DNA from: Eremomyces bilateralis CBS 781.70
Taxonomy: Eukaryota > Ascomycota > Dothideomycetes > Eremomycetales > Eremomycetaceae
Reading direction: 5' to 3'
NCBI RefSeq assembly: GCF_010015585.1
Contig: NW_022985069.1
Span: forward strand, 1,302,428 to 1,366,427
DNA length: 64,000 nt
Below, piece after piece: positions 43,378 to 54,414 of the stretch; position 1 is the first letter of the stretch, and the number at the start of each line of letters is the position of its first letter. The position numbers were made by a program, and so were the translations under genes. The notes below the pieces were generated by a model. That model saw only the letters and a list, made by a program, of their open reading frames with translations, was not told where the DNA came from and made no database searches.

Positions 43378-45436
43378 ATGGACCGCAACAGCGTCATTTC
43401 CGCCCGACAGGTCCAAGGCCTCATTGCCGACGGCCACACGATTGTCATTTACAACGGCCATGTCCTGCAGCTAGATTCATGGCTTCACAAGCACCCCGGG
43501 GGACTGCTGCCCATCGCGCACATGGTTGGAAGAGACGCAACGAACGAGATCAACGCGTAATTATGAAAATGCCCATGATCCTGTCCTAGCTGCCATCCAA
43601 GCAAACCCCCGATGAGCGTCCCTCGTCACCTTCAGAACTCGCGCTATTAGATTGATGACGCATAGCTCACAATCCGAGTGGAATCTTCCAAGTGGAATCT
43701 TCCGACGTGCGTAGATTGACAGATTTACATGGATAACGTGTCAAGCTGGATCAGCAAGGGCCGTACATGCGCTGACGTTGCTGATGCAGGTACCATCTTC
43801 CGAAGACCCAGCGGCTTATGAAAGCATACCGCATCGCCAAAGTCAAACTACCCTGGACCAACCTCACGCCTCCCATCCGCAGCAACGACTGCTGTGTCCG
43901 TGGCGAATGGCAAGAAGAGAAAACCGTTGCACCGACCGACGATGACGACTCAGACTGGAGTTCCTCGACTCTACCCACCTCAACCGAACTCGTATCCGAA
44001 AAAGTGCCCGAGGTGCTCACGACCGCGTTCGATAATGACACCGACAAAGGAACTTGCGTTCCAATTGTCGGTAGCGAACGGATCTCCGGCATCAAGGATG
44101 AAGAGCAAGGCTCAATTTGCGAAGTAGCATGCACACTCCGAAAGCGACCGTCTCGAACCGAATACATCGCGTCCTTGGAACAAGATGAAATCGATAGCGA
44201 TATGCTCGACTATCCTTCTCTCGACTTCGAGACGCAGGAAGCCATTTCAAAAGAATACGGCGCTCTGCACGAACGAATTAAGAAGGAAGGGTTCTATCAG
44301 TGTCGCTATTCGGAGTACGGCAAAGATGCAATTCGCTGGGGCATTCTGTTCTCAGGCTTCCTAGGCTTCCTTTACGCCGAATGGTATATAACATCGGCCG
44401 TATTCCTGGGCATGTTTTGGGTAAGATAATACCTGCACCAGGCCAATGGTCACATCGTTCTAACATCTGGATAGCAACAGATCATGTTCGTCGCTCATGA
44501 CGCCGGGCATCGGGGTATCACGGGGAACTTCGTTGCCGACACCCTCATCGGCGCCTTTGTCGCCGATTTCTGTTGCGGACTTTCCATCGGGTGGTGGAAA
44601 AGTTCCCATAACGTCCATCATCTTATCACCAACATGCCGGTAAGTTTCGCCGCTCTGGATGAGAGGATGTTGGAGCCTGACATGCTTAGGAACACGATCC
44701 CGATCTGCAAAACGTCCCGATATTCTCCACCTCACCCTCATATTTCCGGTCCCTGCTCAGCAGCTTCTACAACTTCACGTTCGTCTGGGATGCCGCCGCC
44801 GATGTCATGGTCCGCTATCAGAAATGGACCTACTACCCTGTCATGGCGCTCGCGCGCTTCAACCTCTATTTCCTCTCCTGGTGCCACCTCATGTCCCCCC
44901 GCTCTAAAAACCTCGGCTCCGCCGCGTGGACCCGCCCCGTCGAAATCGCCATGATGGCCTGCTACTGGGCCCTCTTCGGCTACGGCCTTGTCTGGCGTAC
45001 TCTCCCGGACTGGCCCACCCGCGTCGCCTTCGTCCTCACTTCCCACATCGCCACCATGCTGCTGCACGTCCAGATCACCCTGTCCCACTGGGGCATGCCG
45101 ACCGCCGACCTCGGTCCGTCGGAGTCGTTCCCGCAGCGCCAGCTACGGACGACGATGGACATCGACTGCCCGCCGTGGTTGGACTTCCTGCACGGCGGCC
45201 TGCAGTTCCAGGCGATCCATCACTTATTCCCGCGCGTCCCGCGACATAATCTGCGCGGTGTACAGGGGCTGGTGCGGGTGTTTTGCGAGAAGACGCAGAT
45301 CAAGTATCGGTGCTATGGGTTTGTCGAGGGCAACCATGTCATGTTGAGTCGGTTGGAAGAGGTGACGAAAATGGCGGAGACGCTGTTGAAGTGCCAGCTG
45401 CATATGGCGAAGACGGGGGACAGCGGTTTGCATTGA
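43378..45436 (+). CDS. Sphingolipid delta-8 desaturase, cytochrome b5 fusion
   Basis: Introduces the delta-8 double bond into the long-chain base of ceramide (glucosylceramide branch), in the ER. Four exons: 43378-43556, 43790-44420, 44475-44639 and 44690-45436; 573 aa. The N-terminal cytochrome b5 domain has the haem-ligand motif HPGG (about residue 40) and WLHKHPGG. A ~130-residue acidic S/T-rich linker follows. The desaturase domain has three histidine boxes: HDAGH (about 278), HNVHH (about 315), and QFQAIHH with Q replacing the first H (about 498), the hallmark of front-end/b5-fusion desaturases. The first intron is long (233 nt) with an unusual GTAATT donor; the join restores the AYHLPKTQRLMKAYRI frame. 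Placed by family memory with fungal delta-8 enzymes rather than delta-6. Confidence 0.9.
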
Positions 45437-45440
45437 TCCG

Positions 45441-45500
45441 CTCCATCGGCTGTTGCTCCATCGGCTGTTATTCCATCGGCTGTTATTCCATCGGCTGTTA
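45441..45500 (+). repeat. 15-bp tandem repeat, four copies
   Basis: Four adjacent units of YTCCATCGGCTGTTR beginning four bases after the desaturase stop codon (units at 45441, 45456, 45471 and 45486). Differences are limited to one or two pyrimidine/purine switches. It lies in the likely 3' UTR. Confidence 0.85.
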
Positions 45501-46900
45501 CTTGACTTTTACGTTTTATTTGCTTGTTTGGCCTTCGCCGCTGTTGCGAATAAATCTTGCTTCTCAGATAGAAGTTGTATGTATGGAGCCAAATAGACCT
45601 GGGGTTCTCCAAAAAGAACTCTACACCGCTGCCCGTAATATCCTTATCATCAAATGCTGGGAATTCCTTTTCGCGAGTTTGGTGCGGAACCCAATTTCTT
45701 ACCCTCAACTGCGGAGCCGGAGTCAATCTCTGCTAATAATAGGCCCAAGCTGGTAAACCGACGACCGGTGGATCCATTAACTTCCCGGACTCGGTGCATC
45801 CCATATCCATGACACAGGTGGAAATGGTACACAGTTTTCCAAGTCAGGATAAGTAGACGAACCGGCAACGCGGCGCGAAGGTTGGTGTAAAGATGTTGAT
45901 AAAAATTAATACACACAGAAATCGTTCTGAGATTTATTTAATCACGCCAAGTACACTTTCTTAATCCAACATGCTGAACAGAGTAACGGACAGTGGAACT
46001 TGAGAGCATGGCTCATCTAAACACTGACGGTTTGCTTCTAGCGGTAAGCAGATTACTTCAGATTGCAAATAAGGCAGCCGCTAATTAGTACTCATCGAAG
46101 TCATTCATCTTATCGATAAACCAAGAAAGTGAACGATGTTTCTTTGTTAGTCCATTTACGTTTTACACCGACTTGTCCCTCCAATGAATGTATCCAATCC
46201 CACCCTGAAATGCATGAACCGAAACCTGTGATCAGTCAAGCACGAGATTCCGACAGCTGGTCCAATGGTCCCAGAGACTATCTCCGAACGCTGCGGGTGA
46301 CAGTGACGTGAGGGCTGATAAGTGATAAGTGATACTACCCATCCACACTCACTCGCATCTCATTCATCCATTCACCCATTGCATCCTAGCTGGAACAAGC
46401 CTGGTTATCTCATAGAGTGATATATCCTCCCTTCCTCCGCCCACAAACTGATATTTTCATCTTTAACCCACTCGATCCGTCCTATTGCGCTGGCACCCAA
46501 CATTGATACCTTCATCGTGGAAACCAACCCGTAACTCGATATGCTCATGTCGCCTCCAGTGCGGCATCGAATCAGGCTCCGTCGTTTCCCATTACGACAT
46601 TAACTAGCCCCGGTCAAAAGCCGTCTATCCGCTTCCCTCCCCGACTCCGTCCACCACGCGACGTTCCTGTTACGTACCTCACCCTCCTGGACCCGGGCAC
46701 ACGACCCGCCCATTCGCCCGTTCACGCTTTGGCAGGGCCCTGCCCTGTACCCGCGGGTGACACGCTGGCCCCAGACCTGGTGAAACGGGCGCAAATACAG
46801 CGACGCGGAAAATTAGCGGCTGATTAACGTGGGTTCTCCGAGGGAGACGGGGATCGATTATTATATCATCGCCGCTGCGACTGGCGGCGACGGCAGGATC
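45501..46900. other. Intergenic region
   Basis: 1.4 kb with no supportable ORF. The last few hundred bases are pyrimidine-rich and probably hold the promoter and leader of the next gene. Confidence 0.45.
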
Positions 46901-49051
46901 ATGTACACCCCCCGATCGTATGCTCAGTACCAGGCTTTGCATGTTCCGAAACCCTCCAAATCGACGACGAAGGGCGGCAAGGATGTGAAGGATACGCAGA
47001 ATCATGCAAGAGGCGACTATGGAACTGTTAATACGGCCGGACTTGGAAATACCATGTTGAAAGGCACGCGGAAGGCTCCGGCGACAGTCGTCAGGCGATC
47101 GAGTCTAACTGGAGATGTCGATCCGACGACAACGGGTGCAACAACTCCAGTGCAACCATTTCGCCAACATGATTCTCATCCACACGCAATAACGTCACAA
47201 ATGCCCGACGAAGACATCTCGAGCCACCGACCATCCCTCATACATACCAACCCCTTCAACGGTGACACCGTTCCTCTACCCTCTCGACCCGTCGTTATCC
47301 CAAGTCGCTCGACAGCCGCCATCACCTCCCACCCTTCCCACGCACACACCATCCGCGCACGCGGTCCACATGGAGGGAATCCATCCGGGCGGATGCCGTC
47401 GCGGACACGCACCGATACATCGAAACACAACCCCAAAGCCTTGCCACCAGCCGTCGCGGCTCTGCTGGCGCTGACGTCCATTCCGCCACCACGACGTCAA
47501 TCTACAAGACGAGGAACGGTAGCTGAGAGTCCACGACGGACTGTAGCGGAGAGCCCAAGTCCAAGCAATGTGGACGAGCTGATCCGACACTGGCGGGAGG
47601 AGGAGCATGGGAGTAGTGCCAACCAGTCGGCCGCACCTTCGTTCGCGACAAGCTCACCGCTCGATGTACTCCTCGAGCCACCTCGTTCCGTCCCGAGTGA
47701 GGCAGACACGACCGCCGACGCCTCGGAAGACGAACAAGACGGCGATGAGAGCGACAGCGATGCGGCCGAGCATGAGCACCACCCCAGGAGCGTTCGATCG
47801 ACCCCGTCGCGCTCGGTATCGTCCAGCAGCATTCCCAGCCTCGAACCCGCATCCGCGTGCCCCTCTGTTTTCTCTATGTCAGCATTCGGGTCTAGCATGC
47901 CATTCACCCCCGCCAACACCAGCTCCCCCTCCTCCACGACCGGACGACGCGAAAAGTTCGTGAACTCCCCTCCTTCCGAAGCATGTGTCGACAGTCACCC
48001 GCTCATTTCCCCCCTCCTCGGACCCGACCCGACGTCATTCTCCGACATTCCCCTCCACCTCCCCGCGCTCACCCTCCCCGATCCCGAACCTCCACCCACC
48101 TCCCGAAACCGACACGTATCCCCACCTCCGCCGAAACCCCGCAAATCCAACCTTACTGCCTCCCTTAGCGCCCTCCGCGCGACCCGTCTCCTCTCCGCCT
48201 TCTCTCCTTCATCTACCGACCCTCCCCTCCCCTCCTCCACCTCCTCTCCCACCACCGAGCCCGAATCCCTCCTCACCCGCTCCCCTTACGGCAACCCCTC
48301 CACCCGCCGCTTCCCCAGCGAGATGCGCCCCCGCTGGAGCTGGTCCGCCGAGATGCCCGTCCCGGAGCCTGTGCGTCGTTACTTTAACCCCGCGCCCCCC
48401 ACGTCCGGTGGCCGCCTCGGGTATCTCCGCGACGCGGACAGCACGAGCCGCGGCATCGGATGGAGCGGCGGCGAGAGCGCGACGGGCAGCGCGGCGAGAC
48501 GGAGGGGGAGCAGCATCGCGGTGCAGCCGGGCGATGTGCATCGGGATGCGAACCTGGCGTTGCGGGCGGAGGAGCCGGCGGGCGCGCCGGTCAAAGGGAA
48601 GATGATTCTGTTGCGGACGTATACGAAGACGGGGCCGGCAGGAAATCACGCCAATCATCCCTCCGCCTCTTCCTTACCCCCTCCCGCGCCATTATCTCCC
48701 CGCCGAAAACGCCCCATCCCCGAAAAATCTGCGTCGTCTCCTGCGCCGTCTCCGCTTGAGGACGCGGGACGAATGGCTGCGGAGACGGGGGCGGGGCAAC
48801 CGATGGCGCGACCGCGCGAGCCAAGGGAGAACAGCGATTTCCTACGAGTCATTGTGTTGGAGATGAATATGCGGCGGGTGGGGAAGTTGGATCGGAAGGC
48901 GGGGGGGCGGGCGAAGATTTGGTTGCCACCGAGAGAGGGGAGGGGGAGTGGTGGGGGGCCGGAGGAGAAGGAGGAGAAGGAGGAGAAGGAGGGGGAGAGG
49001 GAGAAGGTGCCAGAGCGGTGGAGGGGGTGGAGTGTTGATGAGGAGGGGTGA
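46901..49051 (+). CDS. Disordered fungal protein with conserved C-terminal block
   Basis: Single exon of 716 aa from ATG 46901 (MYTPRSYAQYQALHVPKPSK). The bulk is disordered, rich in Ser, Pro, Thr and Arg, with a direct repeat RGTVAESPRRTVAESP (about residue 205) and an acidic patch. The only ordered-looking part is near the C-terminus: SDFLRVIVLEMNMRRVGKLD followed by KIWLPPRE and VPERWRGWSVDEEG. I recall this short block as a recurrent end of unnamed Pezizomycotina proteins, but it has no assigned function. Between the two parts of the block lies a strain-variable-looking EEKEEKEEKEGE run. No catalytic motif, signal peptide or TM segment. The gene model is good because a 2.1-kb frame stays open. 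Confidence 0.7.
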   Translation: MYTPRSYAQYQALHVPKPSKSTTKGGKDVKDTQNHARGDYGTVNTAGLGNTMLKGTRKAPATVVRRSSLTGDVDPTTTGATTPVQPFRQHDSHPHAITSQMPDEDISSHRPSLIHTNPFNGDTVPLPSRPVVIPSRSTAAITSHPSHAHTIRARGPHGGNPSGRMPSRTRTDTSKHNPKALPPAVAALLALTSIPPPRRQSTRRGTVAESPRRTVAESPSPSNVDELIRHWREEEHGSSANQSAAPSFATSSPLDVLLEPPRSVPSEADTTADASEDEQDGDESDSDAAEHEHHPRSVRSTPSRSVSSSSIPSLEPASACPSVFSMSAFGSSMPFTPANTSSPSSTTGRREKFVNSPPSEACVDSHPLISPLLGPDPTSFSDIPLHLPALTLPDPEPPPTSRNRHVSPPPPKPRKSNLTASLSALRATRLLSAFSPSSTDPPLPSSTSSPTTEPESLLTRSPYGNPSTRRFPSEMRPRWSWSAEMPVPEPVRRYFNPAPPTSGGRLGYLRDADSTSRGIGWSGGESATGSAARRRGSSIAVQPGDVHRDANLALRAEEPAGAPVKGKMILLRTYTKTGPAGNHANHPSASSLPPPAPLSPRRKRPIPEKSASSPAPSPLEDAGRMAAETGAGQPMARPREPRENSDFLRVIVLEMNMRRVGKLDRKAGGRAKIWLPPREGRGSGGGPEEKEEKEEKEGEREKVPERWRGWSVDEEG

Positions 49052-49917
49052 GAGAGGGAGAGGGAGGAGATGATGAGGATGATTTGATGACTATGATGAT
49101 GACTTGGAACTGAGGATCGGAAGAAGCATAACGAGCATCGGTAGGAGACCAACGGGTCTTTATTGGGGATCTTCCACGCCGTGGAGGCGGTGGAGTACCC
49201 TGATGGCCGGTGATACAGATGGATTGCGTGACCATCCTGGATGATGACGGCTGCTGCATATTTTAGAGGTTTAGAACTGCTGCAGAGCAGATGGTACTGC
49301 CAGGTGCCGCATGATCACTCAATCATTGGGATGGAGCAAAAGATAATGTCCTTCGTAATTAGGTTTTCGTTGGGATGGACTAGCATTAGTGGCGAAGAAT
49401 CGCATTGATATTGCTCCCTTTTTTGGTTTTTTTTGACTGGAGGTGACTTGAATGAGAAGCTGCGGTCCTTAAAGACGACACACGATATAAAGAAGAATCC
49501 AATTGATACTGTCGCTTAAAGACGAATTGGATGGGTTTTGTACACCTCGAAAGCTTCGAGATCTCATATATGAGGCATTTATCGGTAATTGCTGTCTGAT
49601 CCCCCTGCAGCACACCTATGTCTACTCTATATCCTAAATCGCGCATCCCAGGTATCTCGAAAATGCCTCATATGCCTCTACCTTCATTTTATCTGGCATT
49701 GGCGTCGACTAGATCATGGTGAATCCAGGCTTGCACACCTCATGGCCAAATCCAGTCGAGCGCACCCAGTCCCGCTCGTTTCAGAACGAGACGGCTAAGT
49801 AGATGGCCTGAGGGAAGCCTCTATCCCCGTGGCATGTTTCTCGACCCTTTCCGAGCAGTGAGCTCGCGCATTCAGTGTCTTCTTCGATGCAAGATCTATA
49901 ACGGCGTGACAACATTC
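49052..49917. other. 3' intergenic region between convergent genes
   Basis: 866 bp of 3' flanks. Nothing else seen. Confidence 0.45.
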
Positions 49918-50732
49918 TCAACTCTCCCCCTTCCACCTCTGCTGCCCCTTTAACCACCCCCCAATCGTCCCCTCCAACCACCCCATCAGATCCTCCCTCC
50001 TCCCTTCCACCCCTCCCATCACTACATCCTCCCCCTTCCCTCCCTCCACCAAACACCGCCTCCTCGCCTCTCCTTCCACTGCCTTCATTCCCCTTCCATC
50101 CCCCCTCCCACTCATCTCCCACAACAAACACTTCCCCTGCCTCGAATACCCAACCGCATGCACCGCCTCCACCTTCCCTCCCCCCGTCTCCCCCACCCCC
50201 ACCACCCCCACCTCCCCCGTCCCCTCCACCACCGCCAAGCTCGCCACACACGCTACCGTGCGCATTGGGATCCGTGCGGCCAGCAATGCCAGTTGCGCGG
50301 CGTGCGCGAGGGAGGGGAGGAGCGCGATGCGAGCGACGGACGCGGCGCTACCGGTGCGGAGCGTCTGAGCTGTGGGGGGGACGGAGAGGATCTGGAGGGT
50401 GATTTGGATGAGGGAGCGGGGGAGGGCGGGGGTGAGGATGATGGGGTGGAGGAAAGAGAGGAGGGTGGATTCGAGGGAGCGTTCGGGGGGTCCTGGGGGA
50501 TGGTTAGTATGATGGAATGGGAGGTGGGGGGAGGGATATATGACATACCTCCGACGCCGTTGGCGGGGCGGATGTGTACTTCGATGAAGGCTTCGAGAGG
50601 TTGTTCGTCGCGGCGCTGGGCTTCGAGGGGGCCGTTGACGGTGCAGAGGACTGTGTAGCCGTTGGAGGAGACGGTTGCGGAGCCGTCGGGGTGGGGGAGG
50701 GTATTGACTTGGGCGGATTGATGGGAAGGCAT
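49918..50732 (-). CDS. RRP46: Exosome complex component RRP46
   Basis: RNase PH-fold ring subunit of the RNA exosome; in eukaryotes catalytically inactive. Exons 50732-50549 and 50492-49918 on the minus strand, 56-nt GTATGT..CCCAG intron; 252 aa. The N-terminus has LPHPDGSATVSSNGYTVLCTV and the family's VNGPLEAQRRDEQPLEAFIE. Exon 2 opens ERSLESTLLSFLHPIILTPALPRSL.., matching the E-R-x-L-E-x-x-L helix, then QITLQIL, an Ala/Leu-rich helix and RIPMRTVACVASLAVVEG. The C-terminal part is G/E/K-rich and less conserved. No phosphate-binding arginine pair of active RNase PH is evident, as expected. Shares a 428-bp divergent promoter with the RFTS-domain gene. Confidence 0.88.
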
Positions 50733-51159
50733 TGTGGCAGAGTCAATTGAGTGCTGTACTGTATAGTACCGTATACAAATGACACCCTCGACGAGAAGAA
50801 TGGAAGATAGAGAGAGGCAAGGTTGCAAGTGGTTCTCTTTTACTATGTAAGAGGAAACTATGGCGCATTATTATTCTTGTCAAAAATAACGTGAAGGATC
50901 CTAGTTAACTATAGACTAAGGTACATTAATTACGTACCGGTACGTACCTTGTCAGTAGTCACTTTCTAACTTCAAAGGCTGAGGGGTCACTCCAGTCAGT
51001 TCAATCTTCACTCATCCTCGACTTCCATATGATTTCGCTCCTTTCCTTACTTCTTTCTACCAACCAAATAAACAATTCATTTCACATTTCGCATATATCT
51101 CCTCCTTCGCCCATGATGACGCCAACTTCCTAGACCCAATCTACCAGACTACCATCACA
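50733..51159. promoter_or_regulatory. Divergent promoter RRP46 / RFTS-domain gene with 16-bp palindrome
   Basis: 427 bp between two start codons. Contains the perfect palindrome TACGTACCGGTACGTA at 50931-50946, roughly midway, plus a nearby GGTAC. Dyad symmetry of this length fits a dimeric transcription factor site shared by both genes, but this is inference. Confidence 0.4.
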
Positions 51160-53345
51160 ATGTCTCCCCAGCCCATTGACGAAGCCCTCCTCTTCCACCC
51201 CAAAGACCCGAACATCGTCGACGAGAATTTATACGAAGAATTCAGCCTCTCCTCCGTCGACATTTTCTCGGCCTCCCACCCCACCGTCCTCGTCTCCCTC
51301 TTCGAAGCCGACGAATCCTCCCCCGTCACCGTCGTCGGGAAGCTCGCCCCGCTCAACAAGCGCGAGCAGCACTTCCTTCAGCACCCGCTCCCCTCCAAGG
51401 ACCGCCTTATCCAAGCACGCAACGTCCGCCGCTTCTCGTTCGGCCAGTATCTAGATGGCACCCTCGCCTTCTGGGCCCTAGGCTCTGCCGGCCACTTCAA
51501 GTTGAGGCCAAGCGCTAACTATAAGCCGCTCTTCGACGACATGGAAGAGGGGTGTCGCATCCTCTACTTCCTAGTCGACACGTATAAGACGTCGGAGTCG
51601 AGCCGCGTACCGGCGCGCGTCCCGCCTCAAGAAGTGTTTGCGCGCCTCGCCGCTCGGTATCCGCAATATGCGGCGGACGCGGGCGAGGCGATGCGAAAGA
51701 TCTACAAGCATCAGAACTTCCTCGTCGGCCAGATGCGGCAGGGGAGGGATGGGCTGCATTGGGGTCACACGGGGATTTACCAGCATTTGGTCAAGAGACC
51801 GGGGAGTGGTCTGGTTCAGCCATCCCCTACCCCAGCGACCGAGCAACCGGCAATCAAGGACCGGCCGTCGAGTACGAGACAAATCGTCCCAAGGTCAACA
51901 ACCACGGCCACGACTTCAAGAACCTCATCCTCCACACCCACGACCAAGGCAGCCGATATGCCTCCCTCGACAATGCCCCCTGCAGACAAGCAGCCCGACC
52001 ACACCCAGCCCCTCATCCCCAAACGCCGCCCTGGCCGGCCTCGCAAGGACCGCGCGAAAGAATGGGAATCCGCCCAGACGCTCTGGTCATTCATGCGCAC
52101 CGCCGTCCGCACGCGGTCGATCGCCACACGCGACATCACGCTGGCTGGCTTTGCCTCCGCGTTCAACCTGCACTACGACCTCCACCCGGCGGTGGACGCA
52201 GCGCAGTATTTCCTCGCGCACGCGACGGCACTGGTGTCGATGATGCAGCTGGCGGACGACGGGATCCACGGGGGAGTAACGGTGGACGGGGGGCGGATGC
52301 GGTGGACGCGGACAATTGTGTATCGGGCCCTGGTCAGCGAGGAGATGGACGCGAAGACGCAGGCGGAGGTGTTGGGCGTGGAGGCCACGCCGCGGGCGGA
52401 GAGCGGGCTGGTGGAGGCGGTGAATGAGCAGGATGAGCGGGATGCGGAGAGTAGTGGGGCGGAGGAGGAGGTGGTGGTGTTGATGCCGAAGCGGAATACG
52501 AGGGGAAGGAAGAGTAAGAGCGTGTTGAGGCCGAAGGCGAGCCGGAAGCGGTATTCGGGGAAAGGCGCGGCGACGGATGTCAAGGATGAGGAGATGGACG
52601 ATGGAGATGTGGATGCGACGCCGCCGAAGCGAAAGGGCGACGAGATGGACGTTGACGGCGATGGCGTCGAGCACCGGCGACCGTCGAAACGCAACAAGAG
52701 CATCGAGCCGCATCTAGCAGACATGAACCTCGACTACCCATCCATACCCGGCGCAGACAGCTCCGATGACGACGACGCCTCCACCTCACCCTCATCCACA
52801 CCACCCCCCTCCCTCGCCACCACCCAAATGCACCATCTTGCCACCGCCCTCACCGCTGCCCTCCCCCTCCACCGCAAGCCCCCCCTCACCGATTCCATCT
52901 CCCTCTTCCACCCCCTCCTGCGCGCCGAGCCGCGCCCCTCCACCGCGCCCAACGCGCCCGGCGACGCGTGGCAGTGCACCTTCTCAGGATGCGCGCACGT
53001 GGTGTTCGGCGCGAGCACGGACGACGGAGTTGGGTTGATTGAGGAGCATTTGGTGGTGCATGAGGGGGGGATAGAGGAGCGGTTGGGGATTATTCGGGAG
53101 GAGGGGGGGCGGGTGGGGATGCCGGTGAAGTATGGATCTTCCTCCATTTCTCTATTTGCTTTGGTTGGCGTGTTTTCGTTTTTCCGGATGGACCGCTAAC
53201 TTGTTTCGTGTGCAGTAACCTTCTCAAACGCATTCGGGACCTTGCGACACAGCATGCGGTCTCGGCCGCTGCGGAGCCGAGTAGTACGGCGGGAGCAGCG
53301 GAGGAGAATGCACCGGCGCCACGGTTGTTGAGACAGCGATACTGA
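51160..53345 (+). CDS. Replication-foci-domain (RFTS/DNMT1-RFD) protein with AT-hook
   Basis: Two exons, 51160-53129 and 53216-53345, 86-nt GT-AG intron at phase 2; 699 aa. The N-terminal part (about residues 20-150) carries the DNMT1 replication-foci (RFTS) pattern: HPTVLVSLFEADE, VVGKLAPLNKREQHFL, NVRRFSFGQYLDGTLAFWAL and RILYFLVDTYK. No methyltransferase motifs (PCQ, ENV) follow. Further on are an AT-hook-like KRRPGRPRKDR (about residue 287), a helical domain, acidic and basic disordered segments with KRK motifs, and a C2H2-like CTFSGC..HLVVH near 605-630. Known RFTS proteins without a methyltransferase include S. pombe Raf2 of the CLRC H3K9 methylation complex. Orthology is suggested by architecture only. 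Nuclear chromatin role inferred. Confidence 0.8.
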
Positions 53346-53656
53346 TGGAGAGATGAGCTGGTCCTCTTATACGGAGGGATAACGTGTTTTATGAGTGTCT
53401 AAGGCTGGCGTTCACTGGAGGGGGTACATGGGAAAGATACCCTCGTGGGAAAGCTAGGTGAACATGGAATTGCGTCCGATGATAGTACAGTTTACGCGTA
53501 GTGTTACAAGATCGGATAATTTCTTCGAATTCATTAGGTGGGAATCCTGTCCCGTCTCATCTTAATGTGGGACAATATTCATCGAATTCATCCACTCCTT
53601 CGTCCATCTCGCTCCATATCCCATCCCATCTCATCACCCCTCATCATCGTCACCTC
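53346..53656. other. 3' intergenic region
   Basis: 311 bp between convergent genes. Nothing seen. Confidence 0.5.
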
Positions 53657-54414
53657 CTAAAAAATCCTCTCCAACACCCCCTTCTCCTCCTTCCCCCCCC
53701 TTCCCTCCCCCCCATCCATCATATCCGCCTCCTTCCGCAGCACATCCGCCCGGAACGCGCGGAACGCCGTCTCGATGCGCTTCAAGCACTCCGGGTCGGA
53801 CGCGATGGTGCGGTGGGCGGCGTAGGAGCCAGTGAGCAGGCCGGTCTCGCCGCCGAGGAAGAGGCCGCCGGCGGAGAAGAAGAAGAGGGCGAAGAGGTCG
53901 CCGAGGGGGGAGGGGCGGAGGGCGGTGATGAGGTCGGGGAGGGGTTCTAGGGGGGTGGTTAGTTAGCGTTGGGAGACGCGGTGGGGTGGGTTGGAGGGTG
54001 GAGGGGCTGGAGGGAGGAGGGGGTTATTGGCTGGGTTTCTGGCCGTGCTTGATATCCCGTCCCCCCATCTCTCCCCTCCCTCGCGTCCACCACCCCCAAA
54101 GCAAAACAAAGCGCAGGATCTAGGTACTACTCACCAGTCCGTCCCCCCTCATATGTCACATGCGTCGGTTTCTCCGCCGTCCGAAACGCCGTAAACATCC
54201 TCCTGCGCGCCCCCCTTGCCCTCGACGCCAGCAACAGCCCCAGCCCCACGCCGGCGATGCTGCCAATCATGGCATGGGTGCTCAGGCGCTGGGCAGCGGT
54301 GCGCAGGCGGTCGCGGTCCTCGGCGCGCAGGTCGGAGTGGAAGTGGTGGTCGGCGAGGTTGGCGAATTCATCGCCGGCGGATTTGCGGAGGGCGGCGAGG
54401 GAGTGGGAGGACAT
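53657..54414 (-). CDS. Small membrane-associated protein, unknown function
   Basis: Exons 54414-54135 and 53946-53657 on the minus strand, 188-nt intron starting GTGAGT and ending CTAG; 189 aa. The first exon has a soluble N-terminus (SLAALRKSAGDEFANLADHH), a glycine-rich membrane segment (AMIGSIAGVGLGLLLASRAR) and KPTHVTYEGGRT. Exon 2 continues EPLPDLITALRPSPLGDLFA, a second hydrophobic stretch with LFFFSAGGLFLGGETGLLTG, and a helix SDPECLKRIETAFRAFRADV. The pair of Gly-rich hairpins resembles small mitochondrial or ER membrane proteins found across Pezizomycotina. I do not know a function. An upstream ATG at 54444 would add ten residues; the start at 54414 (MSSHSLAALRK) is preferred because it begins the conserved helix. 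Confidence 0.72.
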
